A stretch of 64,000 nucleotides of DNA from Sphingomonas sp. 7/4-4 (lineage in GTDB: Bacteria > Pseudomonadota > Alphaproteobacteria > Sphingomonadales > Sphingomonadaceae): assembly GCF_027941955.1 (NCBI RefSeq), contig NZ_CP115960.1, positions 3,054,501 to 3,118,500 on the forward strand, written 5' to 3'. Below are positions 52,014-63,377 of the stretch, one piece after another. The notes under the pieces were generated by a model. It was not told the origin of the DNA. It did not search any database and saw nothing but the letters and a program-made list of their open reading frames with translations. Made by a program: the position numbers and the translations under genes. The stretch's first letter is position 1; each line of letters starts with the position of its first letter.

Positions 52014-53224
52014 TCCGCCGCGTCCGCTCGGCTACCCGCGACTTCCTCCATAGCGAGGCGGCGGGCGGGATCGTGCTGATGGCGGCGGCGGCGTGCGCGA
52101 TGCTCGTCGCCAATCTGCCCGGGCTGTCCGCGGACTATTTCCACTTGCTCCATCTCGAGACCGGCCCGGTGATCAGCCCGAAATACGGGCCGATGAGCGT
52201 GCATCTGTGGATCAACGACGCGGCGATGGCCTTGTTCTTCCTGCTCGTCGGGCTGGAGATCAAGCGCGAGTTCGTCGTCGGGCGGCTGGCGAGCTGGGAC
52301 CGGCGGCGGCTGCCCGTGCTCGCCGCGGCGGCAGGGATGGCAGTGCCGGCGTTGCTCTATCTGCTGGTGGCAGGGCATCAGCCCGCGCTGGTTCGCGGCT
52401 GGGCGATCCCCGCGGCGACCGACATCGCCTTCGCGATCGGGATCCTCGCGATCCTCGGCAAGCGCGCGCCGACCGCGTTGAAGCTGTTCCTGACCACCGT
52501 CGCGATCGTCGACGATCTCGGCGCGGTGGTGATCATCGCCTTGTTCTACACCGCCAAGCTCGATCTGGTGTCGCTGGGACTGGCGGCGGGGGTGCTGCTG
52601 GTGATGTTCGGGCTCAACCGCGCCGGGGTGCGGCGGCTGTCACCCTATCTGCTGCTGGCGGTTTTGCTCTGGGTGTTCGTGTTCCGATCGGGGGTGCATG
52701 CGACGATCGCGGGGGTGCTCGCCGCGCTGGCCATCCCGATTTCGCGCGATCCGGCCGAATCGCCGCTCCACCGGCTCGAGCACGCGCTGCATCCGTGGTC
52801 GGCGTTCCTCGTGGTACCCTTGTTCGGCTTCGCCAATGCCGGCGTGTCGCTCGCGGGCGTGACCCCGTCGGTGCTGCTCGATCCGCTGCCGCTCGGGATC
52901 GCGCTGGGGCTGTTCGTCGGCAAGCAGCTCGGCATCTTCGGCGCGATCGTCGCCGCGCACCGCATCGGTTTCGCGGCGAAGCCGGGCTGGTCGAGCTGGC
53001 CGCAAATCTATGGCGTGTCGCTGCTCGCCGGAATCGGCTTCACGATGAGCCTGTTCATCGGCGGGCTGGCTTTCGCGGGCGACGCTGCGCTCGCCGACGA
53101 GGTCAAGATCGGGGTGCTGGCCGGATCGGTGCTCTCGGCGGCCGCGGGCTATCTCGTCCTGCGCTTCGCACCGCCGCGCCGCGCGCTCGCGATCAAGCTG
53201 ATCGCGCGACGGCGGGGGCCCTGA
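52010..53224 (+). CDS. nhaA: Na+/H+ antiporter NhaA
   Basis: 404 residues, 12 helices. The ion-binding aspartates lie in [15 protein letters not shown] and [19 protein letters not shown], corresponding to E. coli Asp133 and Asp163/164. It exchanges two protons for one sodium across the inner membrane, important at alkaline pH. The C-terminus overlaps the end of the convergent MFS gene by 32 bases. Confidence 0.96.
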   Translation: MIRRVRSATRDFLHSEAAGGIVLMAAAACAMLVANLPGLSADYFHLLHLETGPVISPKYGPMSVHLWINDAAMALFFLLVGLEIKREFVVGRLASWDRRRLPVLAAAAGMAVPALLYLLVAGHQPALVRGWAIPAATDIAFAIGILAILGKRAPTALKLFLTTVAIVDDLGAVVIIALFYTAKLDLVSLGLAAGVLLVMFGLNRAGVRRLSPYLLLAVLLWVFVFRSGVHATIAGVLAALAIPISRDPAESPLHRLEHALHPWSAFLVVPLFGFANAGVSLAGVTPSVLLDPLPLGIALGLFVGKQLGIFGAIVAAHRIGFAAKPGWSSWPQIYGVSLLAGIGFTMSLFIGGLAFAGDAALADEVKIGVLAGSVLSAAAGYLVLRFAPPRRALAIKLIARRRGP

Positions 53225-54395
53225 GCGCGCGGCGTTCGGCCAGCACCGCGACGCACCAGACCAGGAAGCCGCCCAGCGCCAGCGCCGCGCCGACATAGCC
53301 GGTCGAGGTCCAGCCCCAGCCCGCGGCGATCGCCATCCCGCCGAGCCACGGCCCGAGCGCATTGGCGGTGTTGAACGCCGAATGGTTGAGCGCCGCCGCG
53401 AGCATCTGCGCATTGCCGGCGACATCCATCAGCCGCGTCTGGAGGATCGCGCCGAGCGCCCCGGCGAAACCGATCGCGAAGACCGCGAGGCAGATCGACC
53501 AGAGATGCGCGGCGGCAATCGGATAGAGCGCCAGCGCCGCGGCGCTGCCGAGCAGCAGCACCGCCGCGGTGGGCATCAGCGCGCGATCGGCGAATTTGGG
53601 GACGATGATGTTGCCGATCGTCATCCCGGCGCCGAACACCGCGAGCACGACCGGGATCATGCCGGCGGAGACATGCGTCACTTCGAGCAAAGTCGAGGCG
53701 ACATAGGTATAGACGCAGAACAATCCGCCGAAGCCGATCGCGCTGATCCCGAGCGTGAGCCACACCTGCCCGTTCGCCAGCGCACCGAGCTCGCGCAAGG
53801 GGCTCGCGTCCTGCGCCGGCCGATCCCGCGGCGCGAGCCACCAGACCAGCGCCATGGTGAGCAAGGCGAGCACCGCCACGACGGCGAAACCCCAGCGCCA
53901 GCCGATCGCCTGGCCCATCCAATTGGCCAAAGGCACGCCGATCACCGTCGCGATGGTCAGCCCGAGCAGCACGCGCCCCACCGCCTGCGAGCGCTGGTTG
54001 TCGGGGACCAGCGACGCGGCGACCAGAGCGGCGATGCCGAAATAGGCGCCGTGCGGCAGCCCGCTGAGGAAGCGGAACACCAGCATCCAGCCATAGGTCG
54101 GCGCCAGCGCACTCAGGGCGTTGAACAGGCCGAAGCTCGCCATCAGCGCGATCAGCAGCGTCCGCCGCGCCATCTTCGCGCCCAGCACCGCGAGCAAGGG
54201 CGCGCCCACCACCACGCCGAGCGCATAGGCACTGATCACATGCCCCGCGGTCGGCTCGTCGATGCCGAGCCCCTGCGCGAAATAGGGCACGAGGCTCATC
54301 GTCGCGAATTCGGTGGTGCCGATCGCGAACCCGCCCATCGCCAGCGCGAAATGGACGAGCGCGACGGGCGTGGTGCGGGCGGCGGGGGCATGCAT
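53193..54395 (-). CDS. MFS transporter, arabinose/drug efflux type
   Basis: 400 residues, 12 helices. It has [23 protein letters not shown] in helix 1, as in AraJ/YdhP/PbuE-like exporters, then [22 protein letters not shown] and [17 protein letters not shown]. Substrates of this group range from sugars to chloramphenicol and purines; none can be assigned. Its promoter region has a strong palindrome (54411-54427). Confidence 0.88.
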   Translation of the reverse strand: MHAPAARTTPVALVHFALAMGGFAIGTTEFATMSLVPYFAQGLGIDEPTAGHVISAYALGVVVGAPLLAVLGAKMARRTLLIALMASFGLFNALSALAPTYGWMLVFRFLSGLPHGAYFGIAALVAASLVPDNQRSQAVGRVLLGLTIATVIGVPLANWMGQAIGWRWGFAVVAVLALLTMALVWWLAPRDRPAQDASPLRELGALANGQVWLTLGISAIGFGGLFCVYTYVASTLLEVTHVSAGMIPVVLAVFGAGMTIGNIIVPKFADRALMPTAAVLLLGSAAALALYPIAAAHLWSICLAVFAIGFAGALGAILQTRLMDVAGNAQMLAAALNHSAFNTANALGPWLGGMAIAAGWGWTSTGYVGAALALGGFLVWCVAVLAERRALRAPAVARSA

Positions 54396-54410
54396 CGGCC
54401 CCAAGTGGTC

Positions 54411-54427
54411 ACGCTGCACTGCAGCGT
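54411..54427. promoter_or_regulatory. perfect 17-bp palindrome upstream of the MFS gene, candidate operator
   Basis: ACGCTGCA-C-TGCAGCGT is an exact inverted repeat, 16 bases before the MFS start. A related, shorter pair CTGCA-N8-TGCAG follows at 54441-54458. TetR-type regulators use such sites; no regulator gene is adjacent. Confidence 0.6.
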
Positions 54428-54467
54428 CAACCGGACGGCGCTGCACATACGAATGCAGACGGCGCAA

Positions 54468-55364
54468 TCACCCTTTAAAGCAATGCTCGCGATGCCAACT
54501 CAGAAACAGAGGGTGCGGACTGTCGGCTAGCCGCGACGGCGGCCGCGCGCGCCGCGAGTGGTTGAGGAGCCCGGCAATGCCGTCGCGATCATTCACATGG
54601 TGAGAGATCAGAATCGACAAATCGTCCGCGAGCGACAAGAGCCCTCGATCGAACATCCAATGCACCGTGCCGGAAAGCGCGAGGCCATTGGAGACGATAT
54701 CTGGGCCGTCTGCCTCGACGGATCGAATATGTGCCGCTTCGACTTCGGCGCGCCCACCGCCGTTGATCAACTTCAACCCAGTCAGTGCGCATCGGGAATC
54801 ATAGGCGTCTAGAACCGTCCGCCGGAATGCGCGATCGCGCAGGGGTCGCGAGACTAGTTGCTGCACCCGTTCTCGCGCTTCGAACTGAAAGGTCGCAACC
54901 TCTTCGCGAACGCGATTATCTGGCGCGGGCAAATCTTGCCGCGGAAGCAATTCCGCATCGTCTCGTAAACCAAGATTCACGATCCGCATGAAATCCTGAG
55001 TCGAGAGCGGACGAACGGCTGCCTGGGTACGTCCTGAAACCTTCTCATGCTCGTTGAGCAGACCCCGCTCCACCGGCTCTCCTCCGATCGTGAACGGGAC
55101 GGGCGTGCTGAACTGGAGAAAGCTGCCCGGCTCGATCAGGGCATAGTACATGCCAACTTGATCGGGATCGGGAGCGATCGAGGCCACTCGCGCTACTGCC
55201 CGGTAACCGCGGGACTGCTGCACCTTCACTGGCTCGTAATAGAGGATCCAATCTCCACTGCAGGCCCGCGCCCGGCCAAGATATTGTTTCGGAAAGTGGT
55301 AGCGAATTGCCGGCGTGTCCCGGTAGATCGAGTCTTCGCGATGGATGAAGACGCCGTTCGCCAT
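54468..55364 (-). CDS. HNH endonuclease domain protein, restriction-type
   Basis: 298 residues. The C-terminal HNH_2-like domain has DAYDSRCALTGLKLINGGG, VEAAHIRSVEADGPDIVSNG and LALSGTVHWMFDRGLLSLA, with the expected His residues. The N-terminal half (about 1-110) contains IRYHFPKQYLGRARA and GDWILYYEPVKV, a region resembling modified-base-binding EVE/PUA-like modules. The combination suggests a type IV-like restriction enzyme acting on modified DNA, by inference. The local GC content is slightly lower than in flanking genes. Confidence 0.85.
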   Translation of the reverse strand: MANGVFIHREDSIYRDTPAIRYHFPKQYLGRARACSGDWILYYEPVKVQQSRGYRAVARVASIAPDPDQVGMYYALIEPGSFLQFSTPVPFTIGGEPVERGLLNEHEKVSGRTQAAVRPLSTQDFMRIVNLGLRDDAELLPRQDLPAPDNRVREEVATFQFEARERVQQLVSRPLRDRAFRRTVLDAYDSRCALTGLKLINGGGRAEVEAAHIRSVEADGPDIVSNGLALSGTVHWMFDRGLLSLADDLSILISHHVNDRDGIAGLLNHSRRARPPSRLADSPHPLFLSWHREHCFKG

Positions 55365-55424
55365 TTGCTTCGACTATCGGCCTGACCCATGCGTTGGCAA
55401 GCCAAGCAATCGGACCGGCGGCGA

Positions 55425-56068
55425 TCAGATGCCGAGCCAGTCGAGTCCCTGCGGCAACGTCTCCGCCGAATAGTCGACCTGGAGCACGCGGCGGCGCCCG
55501 CCAGCCACTGCCGCTGCAGATGCGTGGACGATCGGAGTCGCATAGAGCCACACATTGCCGGCCTCGGCGAGACACGCGGCGGCGCCACAGCGCTCGACTA
55601 CATCGGCGAGCGCCGATTCGGCGATCTTGCCGAGTCGATGCGAGCCAGGCGCGATCAGCAACGGTGCATTATCGGCGGGGACGGCGTCGAGATGTACACG
55701 GATCGTCACCATGTGCTCGATCACCGCGAAGGGCGGCTCGACATGCTGCATTCCTGCCTTGATCGACCAGGGTCCATAGCCGAGCACATCGACGCGTTCC
55801 TTGACGGCGATAGTACGGTCCTGATGCCATCCCAGCGCCCAGTTCGCCGCTGGGCTCTTGTCGAACAGCACCGCCCGGACGGGTCGCGTCGCTGATCCGA
55901 CAAACCGGCCGAACGCATCGGGCACGAGCAGTTCGGCCAGCCCAGTAACGCCGTGCAATCGCACGCCCGCTCTGTCTTGCGGTAGGGTCGATACGAGCGC
56001 TTCGAGCGCAGCAAGAAAGGGGCGGCGGCACCGGGAAGGTGCGCCGCCCCATGTTCGTCGAGGTTCAA
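55425..56068 (-). CDS. phytanoyl-CoA dioxygenase (PhyH) family protein (one frameshift)
   Basis: 214 residues after closing a break near 56018, which restores [23 protein letters not shown]. Non-haem Fe(II) ligands are visible: [16 protein letters not shown] (H-x-D) and later [21 protein letters not shown] with the distal His and 2-oxoglutarate Arg. The family hydroxylates small molecules; the substrate is unknown. It lies 60 bases before the HNH gene and 8 bases before etfA; all three run in the same direction. Confidence 0.87.
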
Positions 56069-56076
56069 GCCCGCGC

Positions 56077-57006
56077 TCAGAGCTTTTCGGTCAGCTCCGG
56101 GACGATCTTGAACAGGTCGCCGACGAGGCCGATGTCCGCGACCTGGAAGATCGGGGCGTCTTCGTCCTTGTTGATCGCGATGATCGTCTTCGAGTCCTTC
56201 ATGCCCGCCAGGTGCTGGATCGCACCCGAGATGCCGATCGCGATATAGACCTCGGGCGCGACGATCTTGCCGGTCTGGCCGACCTGATAGTCGTTCGGCA
56301 CATAGCCGGCGTCGACCGCGGCGCGCGAGGCGCCGACCGCGGCGCCGAGCTTGTCGGCGAGCGGCTCGATGATCGCATGGAAGTTCTCGCTGTTCTGCAG
56401 CGCGCGGCCGCCCGAGACGATCACCTTGGCGGCGGTCAGCTCGGGGCGCGTCGATTCGGCGATCTCGGCGCCGGCGAAGGTAGAGAGTCCCTTGTCGCCC
56501 GCACCCGACACGGCTTCGACCGTGCCCGAGCCGCCGCTGGTCGCCGCCTTGGCGAAGGCGGTGCCGCGCACGGTGATCACCAGCTTCTTGTCGCTGGTCT
56601 GCACGGTGGCGATCGCATTGCCGGCATAGATCGGCCGCGTGAACGTGTCCGGACCTTCGACCGAGAGGATGTCGGAAATCTGCATCACGTCGAGCATCGC
56701 AGCGACGCGCGGCGCGATGTTCTTGCCGGTGGTCGTGGCGGGGAAGACCACGGCATCGTGGCTGTCCATCAGGCCGACGATCAGTGGCGCGACATTCTCC
56801 GCCAGCGCATGCTCATAGGCCGCGTCGTCGGCGAGATGCACCTTGCCCACGCCGGCGATCTTCGCGGCTTCATCGGCCACCGCGGCGGCGCCCGAGCCGG
56901 CGACGAGGAGATGGACCTCTCCCAGCTGCGAGGCGGCGGTGACGGCGGCAAGCGTCGCGTCCTTGACGTGCTTGTTGTCGTGTTCGACCCAGACGAGCGT
57001 TTTCAT
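56077..57006 (-). CDS. etfA: electron transfer flavoprotein alpha subunit
   Basis: 309 residues. The C-terminal FAD-binding domain has [38 protein letters not shown] (split here: [18 protein letters not shown]) and [21 protein letters not shown]. With EtfB it accepts electrons from acyl-CoA dehydrogenases and passes them to ETF-quinone oxidoreductase. The etfB gene lies just upstream, separated by a repeat-type hairpin. Confidence 0.97.
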   Translation of the reverse strand: MKTLVWVEHDNKHVKDATLAAVTAASQLGEVHLLVAGSGAAAVADEAAKIAGVGKVHLADDAAYEHALAENVAPLIVGLMDSHDAVVFPATTTGKNIAPRVAAMLDVMQISDILSVEGPDTFTRPIYAGNAIATVQTSDKKLVITVRGTAFAKAATSGGSGTVEAVSGAGDKGLSTFAGAEIAESTRPELTAAKVIVSGGRALQNSENFHAIIEPLADKLGAAVGASRAAVDAGYVPNDYQVGQTGKIVAPEVYIAIGISGAIQHLAGMKDSKTIIAINKDEDAPIFQVADIGLVGDLFKIVPELTEKL

Positions 57007-57017
57007 AGCTTCTTCTC

Positions 57018-57083
57018 CGTTCGCCCTGAGCTTGTCGAAGGGCGGTGAGACTCACTCGGGCTTCGACAAGCTCAGCCCGAACG
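57018..57083. repeat. inverted repeat of the CTGAGCTTGTCGAAG type between etfB and etfA
   Basis: Arms 57018-57044 and 57057-57083 are imperfect reverse complements, each containing CTGAGCTTGTCGAAG or its complement. This is a widespread extragenic palindrome in alphaproteobacteria. Here it lies inside the etfBA operon, where it could modulate relative expression of the two subunits. Confidence 0.85.
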
Positions 57084-57088
57084 GGTGG

Positions 57089-57841
57089 TTACTTCGCGAC
57101 GCCGAGACCCTTGAGCTTCTCGACCAGCTCGTCAACGCTGCCCACCTTGATGCCTGCCTGGCGCTTGCCGGGCTCGACCACCTTGAGCGTCTTGAGCCGC
57201 GGCGAAACGTCGACGCCGTAATCGGCGACCGTCTTCTTCGCGACCGGCTTGGACTTGGCCTTCATGATGTTGGGCAGCGTGGCGTAGCGCGGCTCGTTGA
57301 GGCGCAGATCGGTGGTGACGATCGCGGGCAGCTTGAGATCGACGGTCTCGAGCCCGCCATCGACTTCGCGCGTCACCTTGACGCCGTTGCCGCCGAGCTC
57401 GACCTTTGAGGCGAAAGTGCCCTGGCTCCAGCCGAGCAAAGCCGCGAGCATCTGGCCGGTCTGGTTCGAATCGTCGTCGATCGCCTGCTTGCCGAGGATG
57501 ATCAGCCCGGGCTGTTCCTCTTCGGCGACCTTGGCGAGCAATTTGGCGACGCCGAGCGGCTCGATCTCGTCTTCGGTGGCGATCAGGATCGCGCGGTCCG
57601 CGCCCATTGCGCGCGCGGTGAGCAGTATGTCGGTCTCGGCCTTGGGCACGCCGATCGTGACGACGACGACTTCGGTGGCCGCACCCTTCTCCTTCAGCCG
57701 GACCGCTTCCTCGATGGCGATCTCGTCGAAGGGGTTCATGCTCATCTTGACGTTCGCCAGATCGACGCCCGTCCCGTCCGCTTTCACGCGGGGCTTCACA
57801 TTATAGTCAAGCACCCGCTTGACCGGCACCAGCACCTTCAT
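57089..57841 (-). CDS. etfB: electron transfer flavoprotein beta subunit
   Basis: 250 residues. [20 protein letters not shown] at the start, [20 protein letters not shown], the AMP-binding [20 protein letters not shown] and the anchor for dehydrogenases [16 protein letters not shown] are all standard. First gene of etfBA. A putative alternative start at 57856 would add five residues. Confidence 0.97.
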   Translation of the reverse strand: MKVLVPVKRVLDYNVKPRVKADGTGVDLANVKMSMNPFDEIAIEEAVRLKEKGAATEVVVVTIGVPKAETDILLTARAMGADRAILIATEDEIEPLGVAKLLAKVAEEEQPGLIILGKQAIDDDSNQTGQMLAALLGWSQGTFASKVELGGNGVKVTREVDGGLETVDLKLPAIVTTDLRLNEPRYATLPNIMKAKSKPVAKKTVADYGVDVSPRLKTLKVVEPGKRQAGIKVGSVDELVEKLKGLGVAK

Positions 57842-58037
57842 CGAAATCCTCTCCATCGCTGGAAGATCGGCAATGCCAATCGCTAATGCCCGAGAATCGA
57901 TTCAAGTCCAGCCCCAAAGCGTCTCCAGCATACCCGATCATCGAAAAAGCCGCCCGAACCGCCTTGTTACGGAGGCGACACCAGTTCACCGCAAATTCAG
58001 GAGAGAAGCTGCAGCTTCGTGCAGGAAGGGAGAGAAT

Positions 58038-58492
58038 ATGGGGAAATATAGTTTGACGCTCTGGGCGATGCTGGCGGTGACTGCCGCTACGGCACCTGCC
58101 TTCGCACAGGAAGCGCCGGCAGCCGCCAAGGAGAAGGCCAAGCCCAAGGCAGGTACGATTTCCGGAATGCCGGGGGCCGCGTCAGCCAGCTATGCGCGCT
58201 GCGCACCCGGCAATCCGATCGGCGGGATCATCGTGAAGGGTGGGTCCAACCTGCCAACGGGGACCGCCGAGACCGAGGGAATTGCCCGTCCACCGGTGGC
58301 ACCGAAGCTGCGGAGGGCAAGGGGCGAACCTATACCGGCGGCCGCCGCAACGAGGACGCGCCACCGGCAGCGGTCGAAGCGACACCGGCGGCGAGCGGCG
58401 ACATGCCCTCGCGCCTGTCGATGACGCCGACCACGATCAAGGCAGTCGCGCCGGCAGCGACTGGATTGCTCAAGAAAAAGGACGACGAGTAA
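58038..58492 (+). CDS. small secreted protein of unknown function (one frameshift)
   Basis: 151 residues. A signal peptide ([20 protein letters not shown], cleavage near AFAQ) is followed by a Lys/Ala-rich segment, a Cys-containing [14 protein letters not shown] and a Gly/Thr-rich region. A break near 58286 (CCC, four needed) joins [18 protein letters not shown] and the final LKKKDDE end at TAA 58490-58492. No family was recognised. It is divergent from etfB and converges on sucC. Confidence 0.65.
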
Positions 58493-58498
58493 TCGACG

Positions 58499-58522
58499 AG
58501 CGGGCTGCCCGTGCGGCCCGCT
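58499..58522. terminator. hairpin between convergent genes
   Basis: AGCGGGC and GCCCGCT pair around a ten-base loop between the secreted-protein gene and sucC. It lacks a clear T-run, so it is a weak bidirectional terminator candidate. Confidence 0.5.
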
Positions 58523-58534
58523 TGCCGATCAACG

Positions 58535-59737
58535 TCAGGCCGCGATCTTCTGCACTTCCGCGACGATCTTCTTCGCGGCATCGCCAAGGTCGTTGGCCGC
58601 GACGATCGGCAGGCCCGAATTGGCGAGGATGTCCTTGCCCTGCTGGACGTTGGTGCCTTCGAGGCGGACGACCAGGGGAACCGACAGATTCACTTCCTTC
58701 GCCGCGGCGACGATGCCCTCGGCGATGATGTCGCAGCGCATGATCCCGCCGAAGATGTTGACGAGGATGCCCTTCACCGCCGGATCGCTCAGGATGATCT
58801 TGAACGCCGCGGTGACCTTTTCCTTGTTGGCGCCGCCGCCGACATCGAGGAAGTTGGCGGGGAACATGCCGTTCAGCTTGATGATGTCCATCGTCGCCAT
58901 GGCGAGGCCGGCGCCGTTGACCATGCAGCCGATATCGCCGTCGAGCTTGATGTAGGCGAGGTCGTATTTCGACGCCTCGAGCTCCATCGGATCCTCTTCG
59001 GTCTCGTCGCGCAGCTCGGCGAGGTCCTTGTGGCGGAACATCGCATTGCCGTCGAAGGCGACCTTGGCGTCCAGCACCAGCAACTTGCCATCGTCGGTGA
59101 CCGCGAGCGGGTTGATCTCGATCTGCTCGGCGTCGGTGCCGAGGAAGGCGTCATAGAGCTTCGAAGCGGTCGAGGCGGCCTGCTTGGCGAGATCGCCGGT
59201 CAGTCCGAGCGCGGCAGCGACGGTGCGGCCGTGGTGCGGCATGAAGCCGGTCGCCGGATCGATGTCGATGCTGTGGATCTTCTCGGGCGTGTCGTGCGCG
59301 ACGGTCTCGATGTCCATGCCGCCCTCGGTCGAGGCGACCATCGAGATGCGGCCGGTGGCGCGATTGACCAGCAAAGCGAGGTAGAATTCCTTCGCGATGT
59401 CGACGCCGTCGGTGATGTAGAGGCGATTGACCTGCTTGCCGTGCTCGCCGGTCTGGATCGTCACCAGCGTGTTGCCGAGCATGTCGGTCGCGGCGGCGCG
59501 GACCTCATCCTCGGTCTTGGCGAGACGGACGCCACCCTTGGCGTCGGGGCCCAGTTCCTTGAACTTGCCCTTGCCGCGGCCGCCGGCATGGATCTGCGCC
59601 TTGACGACATAGAGCGGCCCGGGGAGCTTCTTCGAAGCCTCGACGGCCTCCTCGACGCTGAGCGCGGCGAAACCCGCGGGGACCGGAACGCCGAACTTGG
59701 CGAGCAATTCCTTGGCCTGATATTCGTGGATGTTCAT
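58535..59737 (-). CDS. sucC: succinyl-CoA synthetase beta subunit
   Basis: 400 residues. The ATP-grasp domain begins [20 protein letters not shown] and contains [16 protein letters not shown]; the C-terminal CoA-ligase domain has [20 protein letters not shown] and [17 protein letters not shown]. With SucD it makes succinate and ATP/GTP in the TCA cycle. sucD does not follow within the window; the next genes in the sense direction are in the opposite orientation. Confidence 0.97.
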   Translation of the reverse strand: MNIHEYQAKELLAKFGVPVPAGFAALSVEEAVEASKKLPGPLYVVKAQIHAGGRGKGKFKELGPDAKGGVRLAKTEDEVRAAATDMLGNTLVTIQTGEHGKQVNRLYITDGVDIAKEFYLALLVNRATGRISMVASTEGGMDIETVAHDTPEKIHSIDIDPATGFMPHHGRTVAAALGLTGDLAKQAASTASKLYDAFLGTDAEQIEINPLAVTDDGKLLVLDAKVAFDGNAMFRHKDLAELRDETEEDPMELEASKYDLAYIKLDGDIGCMVNGAGLAMATMDIIKLNGMFPANFLDVGGGANKEKVTAAFKIILSDPAVKGILVNIFGGIMRCDIIAEGIVAAAKEVNLSVPLVVRLEGTNVQQGKDILANSGLPIVAANDLGDAAKKIVAEVQKIAA

Positions 59738-59860
59738 GGGCGCGCCCTCGTGTTGCCGGCGAAGTTTGCGAGCGCCTTAAGCACGGCGCTGCGATGAATC
59801 CAAACCTTTTCCGCTTAAATGCGATTGCGAGGTAGTTGCAATAATACTCGTATCGCGCGA

Positions 59861-60166
59861 CTAGCCCAATCCCGTCGCGCAGAGGGCCGCCGAGCTCGAG
59901 GTCACGCCGAGAATCTCCGCATCGCCGAGCGCGCGGACGCGGTGGAGGAACCGGTCGATCGACTCGGATCCGCGCGCCTTGGGCAGATCGGCGATTCGCA
60001 TCAGCTGCTTGAGCGAGAGGCGATCGACCATCCGCTCGGCCATGCACGCCGACAGCGGCTCGGGCAGTCCTGCATTGATCAGGCCGGTCCGTAGCCGCGC
60101 TTCGGGAACCGCGCATCCGGCCAGCGAGACCAATGCCGCACCCGCAACCAGCAACCTCGCAACCAT
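59861..60166 (-). CDS. putative lipoprotein, function unknown
   Basis: 101 residues with a lipoprotein signal peptide MVARLLVAGAALVSLAGC (lipobox LAGC). The mature part is helical with SACMAERMVDRLSLKQLMRI and a second Cys near the end. No family was recognised. It is divergent from crtZ. Confidence 0.72.
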   Translation of the reverse strand: MVARLLVAGAALVSLAGCAVPEARLRTGLINAGLPEPLSACMAERMVDRLSLKQLMRIADLPKARGSESIDRFLHRVRALGDAEILGVTSSSAALCATGLG

Positions 60167-60191
60167 CGCCTCGCCTCGCTATATCGCCATT

Positions 60192-60692
60192 ATGCATCCC
60201 GCTTTGGGCATCCTGCTGTTCTTGGCAACGATCCTGGCGATGGAAGGCTTCGCCTATGTCGCGCATCGCTGGGTGATGCACGGGCCGGGCTGGTTCCTGC
60301 ACCAGAGCCATCATCGCCCGCGTACCGGCGCGTTCGAGCGCAACGACCTGTATGCCGTGATCTTCGCCGTCCCCTCGATCGTGCTGCTGCTCGGTGGGGT
60401 CCAGCTCGGCTGGTGGCCGGGCACGACCTGGATCGGTGCCGGGATCGCCGCTTATGGCGCGATCTATTTCGGTTTCCACGACGTCATCGTCCATCGCCGG
60501 CTGTCGCATCGCTATGTCGCCCGCTCGCGCTACATGAAGCGGATCGTCCAGGCGCACCGGCTCCATCACGCCGTGGAAAGCAAGCACGGCGCGGTGAGCT
60601 TCGGCTTCCTCTGGGCGCCGCGCGCCGACATACTCAAACGCCGGCTCAAGGCGCGCGGCGACTTGAGCCCGGTTAGTAGGAACCCGGATTGA
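60192..60692 (+). CDS. crtZ: beta-carotene hydroxylase CrtZ
   Basis: 166 residues, membrane di-iron hydroxylase with the histidine clusters [26 protein letters not shown] and [12 protein letters not shown]. It adds 3-hydroxyls to beta-carotene, giving zeaxanthin, part of the yellow pigment pathway of sphingomonads. It overlaps the next coding frame's TTG start (TTGA). Confidence 0.93.
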   Translation: MHPALGILLFLATILAMEGFAYVAHRWVMHGPGWFLHQSHHRPRTGAFERNDLYAVIFAVPSIVLLLGGVQLGWWPGTTWIGAGIAAYGAIYFGFHDVIVHRRLSHRYVARSRYMKRIVQAHRLHHAVESKHGAVSFGFLWAPRADILKRRLKARGDLSPVSRNPD

Positions 60693-61156
60693 CGGACATC
60701 GCCCCTGGGCACACATCGGAGGCCATGGAGCAGCTCAACCTGTCCGAGACCGAGTGGCGCAAACGGCTCACGCCCGAACAATTCCATGTGCTGCGCGAAG
60801 CCGGCACCGAACGCGCCTTTTCGGGGCGCTACAACGACAACAAGGCTGACGGCATCTACGCCTGCGCCGCGTGCAAGCTCGAGTTGTTCGACAGCGCCGA
60901 CAAATATGATTCGGGATCGGGCTGGCCGAGCTTCACGCAGCCGATCGCGCCCGATCATGTCGTCGAGCATGCCGATGTCAGCCACGGCATGCGCCGCGTC
61001 GAGGTGCGCTGCGCCCGTTGTGACGGCCATCTCGGCCATGTCTTTCCCGATGGCCCGCCGCCGACGGGGTTGCGCTACTGCATGAATTCGGTGAGCCTCG
61101 ACTTTCGTTCACGCGGCGGCAACCCGAACGGGGCTAACGAACCTTCCGGCTCCTGA
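60689..61156 (+). CDS. msrB: peptide methionine sulfoxide reductase B
   Basis: 155 residues from a TTG start that overlaps the crtZ stop; the ATG at 60725 would give the classic beginning [31 protein letters not shown] and [12 protein letters not shown] carry the zinc cysteines and [13 protein letters not shown] the catalytic Cys. It reduces Met-R-sulfoxide. It is cytoplasmic and complements the msrA at 36621. Confidence 0.94.
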   Translation: MTDIAPGHTSEAMEQLNLSETEWRKRLTPEQFHVLREAGTERAFSGRYNDNKADGIYACAACKLELFDSADKYDSGSGWPSFTQPIAPDHVVEHADVSHGMRRVEVRCARCDGHLGHVFPDGPPPTGLRYCMNSVSLDFRSRGGNPNGANEPSGS

Positions 61157-61196
61157 TTCTTGTGAGCCGCAGCTTTAGGGCTTAACCACCGCTTCG

Positions 61197-63328
61197 ATGG
61201 CTTCCAGAAAACCGAAAACCGCTCGCTCGAAATCCTGGTGGCGCACCGGATCCGGATGGAAGCGTCTCGCCTTGTGGACGCTGATCGCCGGAGTAACGGT
61301 CGGCCTCATCGCGGCAGTCGCGCTTGGGATCGCAGTCTATTCGACCCGCAATTCGCTGCCGAGCTATGACGAGCTCAAATCCTCGCCCAACGGCCAGATG
61401 ATCCGCGTCCACGCCGCCGACGGTACTGTCTTGGTGTCGCTTGGGCCGAGCTATGGCGAGTGGATCAAGTACGACCAGATCCCGCAGGTGATGAAGGACG
61501 CGATCGTCGCGGTCGAGGATCGGCGCTTCGAATCGCACTGGGGCGTCGATCCGGTCGGCGTAGCGCGCATGTTCTGGCGCGCAAAGGAGCTTCACGAGCA
61601 GGGGCGGCGCTTGCAGGGCGGATCGACGATCACCCAGCAGGTGGCGCGGACGATCTTCCTGTCGAACAAATACGATCTCGGCCGCAAGATGCGCGAAGGT
61701 GTCCTCGCGCTCGCGCTCGAACGGAAATTCTCGAAAGAGCAGATCCTCGAACTCTATCTCAACAAGGTGTATTTCGGCGGCGGCGCCTATGGCATCGACG
61801 CGGCGAGCCGCAAGTTCTTCGGCCATTCCGCCAGCGAACTGAACCTCGCCGAGGCCGCGGTGATCGCGGGCCTCGTCAAGGCGCCGTCGCATTATTCGCC
61901 GACCGCCGATGCCGAGGCTGCGGTGCAGCGCGCGAGCGTGGTGCTCGACCTGATGGCCGAGACCGGCAAGATCAGCCGCGCCACCGCGGCGGCGACCGAT
62001 CCGCGCAGCGTCAAGCTCGCCCCGAGCCGCGGCAGAACAGCGTGCGCTATTTCACCGACTGGGCGCTGCCCCAGCTCGAAATGCTGATTGACGAGAGCGA
62101 GGCGCCGCTGGAGGTGTGGACCACGCTCGACCTCGACATGCAGCGCGCCGCCGACGAGGCGATCCGCAAGAACGCGCCGGGCAACGCCCAGGGCGCCCTG
62201 GTCAGCCTCGACCGCGACGGCTCGGTGCGCGCGATGGTCGGCGGCAAGGACTATGTCGCCTCGATCTACAACCGCGCGACCCAGGCGACGCGCCAGCCGG
62301 GATCGGCATTCAAGCTGTTCGTCTATCTCGCCGCGCTCGAGGCGGGGCACAAGCTCGACGACACCGTGGTCGACGAGCCGGTGACGATCAACGGCTGGAG
62401 CCCGCGCAACAATTCGGGGCGCAATTCGGGCCCGGTCTCGCTGCGCACCGCCTTCGCCTATTCGCTCAACACGATCGCGGCGAAGCTCGGGCAGGAAGTC
62501 GGTTTCGCCACGGTGGCGAGCATGGCGCGGCGCTTCGGCATCACCACGCCGATCAATACCCAGCCGGCGATGGTGCTCGGCACCTCGAACGTGCGGCTGA
62601 TCGACATGACCCGCGCCTTCGCCTCGGTGGGGCAGAAGGGCGTGGCGGTCACGCCTTATGGCATCACCCGCGTCACCGCGAACGGCGCGGTCATCTACCA
62701 GCACGAAGTCGATACCAGCCATGTGCTGGTCGCGCCCTATGTCGCCGCGCAGATGACCGACCTGCTCCAGACCGCGGTCGCCGCGGGCAGCGGCCGCGCC
62801 GCGCAGATCGGCCGCCCGGTCGCGGGCAAGACCGGCACCACCACTTCCAACAAGGATGGCTGGTTCATCGGCTTTTCGAGCGGGCTCACCACCGGCGTGT
62901 GGATGGGCCGCGACGATGCCAAGGTCGTCCCCGGGCTGCAGGGCGGCACCGCGCCTGCGCGCGCCTTTGCCGCGTTCATGACCAAGGCTGTGGCGAAGCG
63001 CCCGGTCGAGCAGTTCGAAACGCAGGTCACCTTGCCCGAATGGCAGCTCGAGCCCGAGGACAATGCCTATTACACGCCTGACAACGGCATGTTCGTCGAC
63101 GAGGACGGCAATCCGCTGCCCGTCGACCAGCAGCCGCGCAGCGACGGCACCGAGGAGCAGACGGCCCCCGACGAACGGCTGGATCAGGACTGGATCGACC
63201 GGATGACCGGAGGCGCCCCACCGGCGCCGTCGGGACCGACTCGCACCCAGCCGCCACCCCGCGACGATCGCCGCCAGCCGCAACCGGCCGAACGGGTACC
63301 GCCGCGCGACAATCCGGACGGATTCTGA
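61197..63328 (+). CDS. class A penicillin-binding protein, PBP1A family (one frameshift)
   Basis: 710 residues after closing a break near 62036 (one C missing in APSRGQNSVRYFTDWA). An N-terminal membrane anchor (about 23-48) precedes the glycosyltransferase domain: AVEDRRFESHWGVDP, GGSTITQQVARTIFL and LYLNKVYFGGGAYGI. The transpeptidase domain has the catalytic SxxK in RQPGSAFKLFVYL, SLNT and KTGTTTSN. The C-terminus is Pro/Arg-rich and disordered. It polymerises and crosslinks peptidoglycan. An intrinsic-type hairpin follows at 63334. Confidence 0.95.
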
Positions 63329-63333
63329 GGTTA

Positions 63334-63363
63334 AAATCCTCCCTCGCGCAGCGGGGAGGATTT
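63334..63363. terminator. bidirectional hairpin after the PBP gene
   Basis: AAATCCTCCC and GGGGAGGATTT form a stem; the A-rich left and T-rich right flanks make it usable as a terminator for both the plus-strand PBP gene and the convergent peptidase gene. Confidence 0.75.
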
Positions 63364-63377
63364 GCTTATCAGCCTGT

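Noticed and set aside
53382..54530. Long plus-strand open frame (382 codons) antisense to the MFS gene
   Set aside because: It is Arg/His/Gln-rich nonsense, as expected from the reverse of a high-GC membrane protein gene. The minus-strand MFS protein has clear family motifs.
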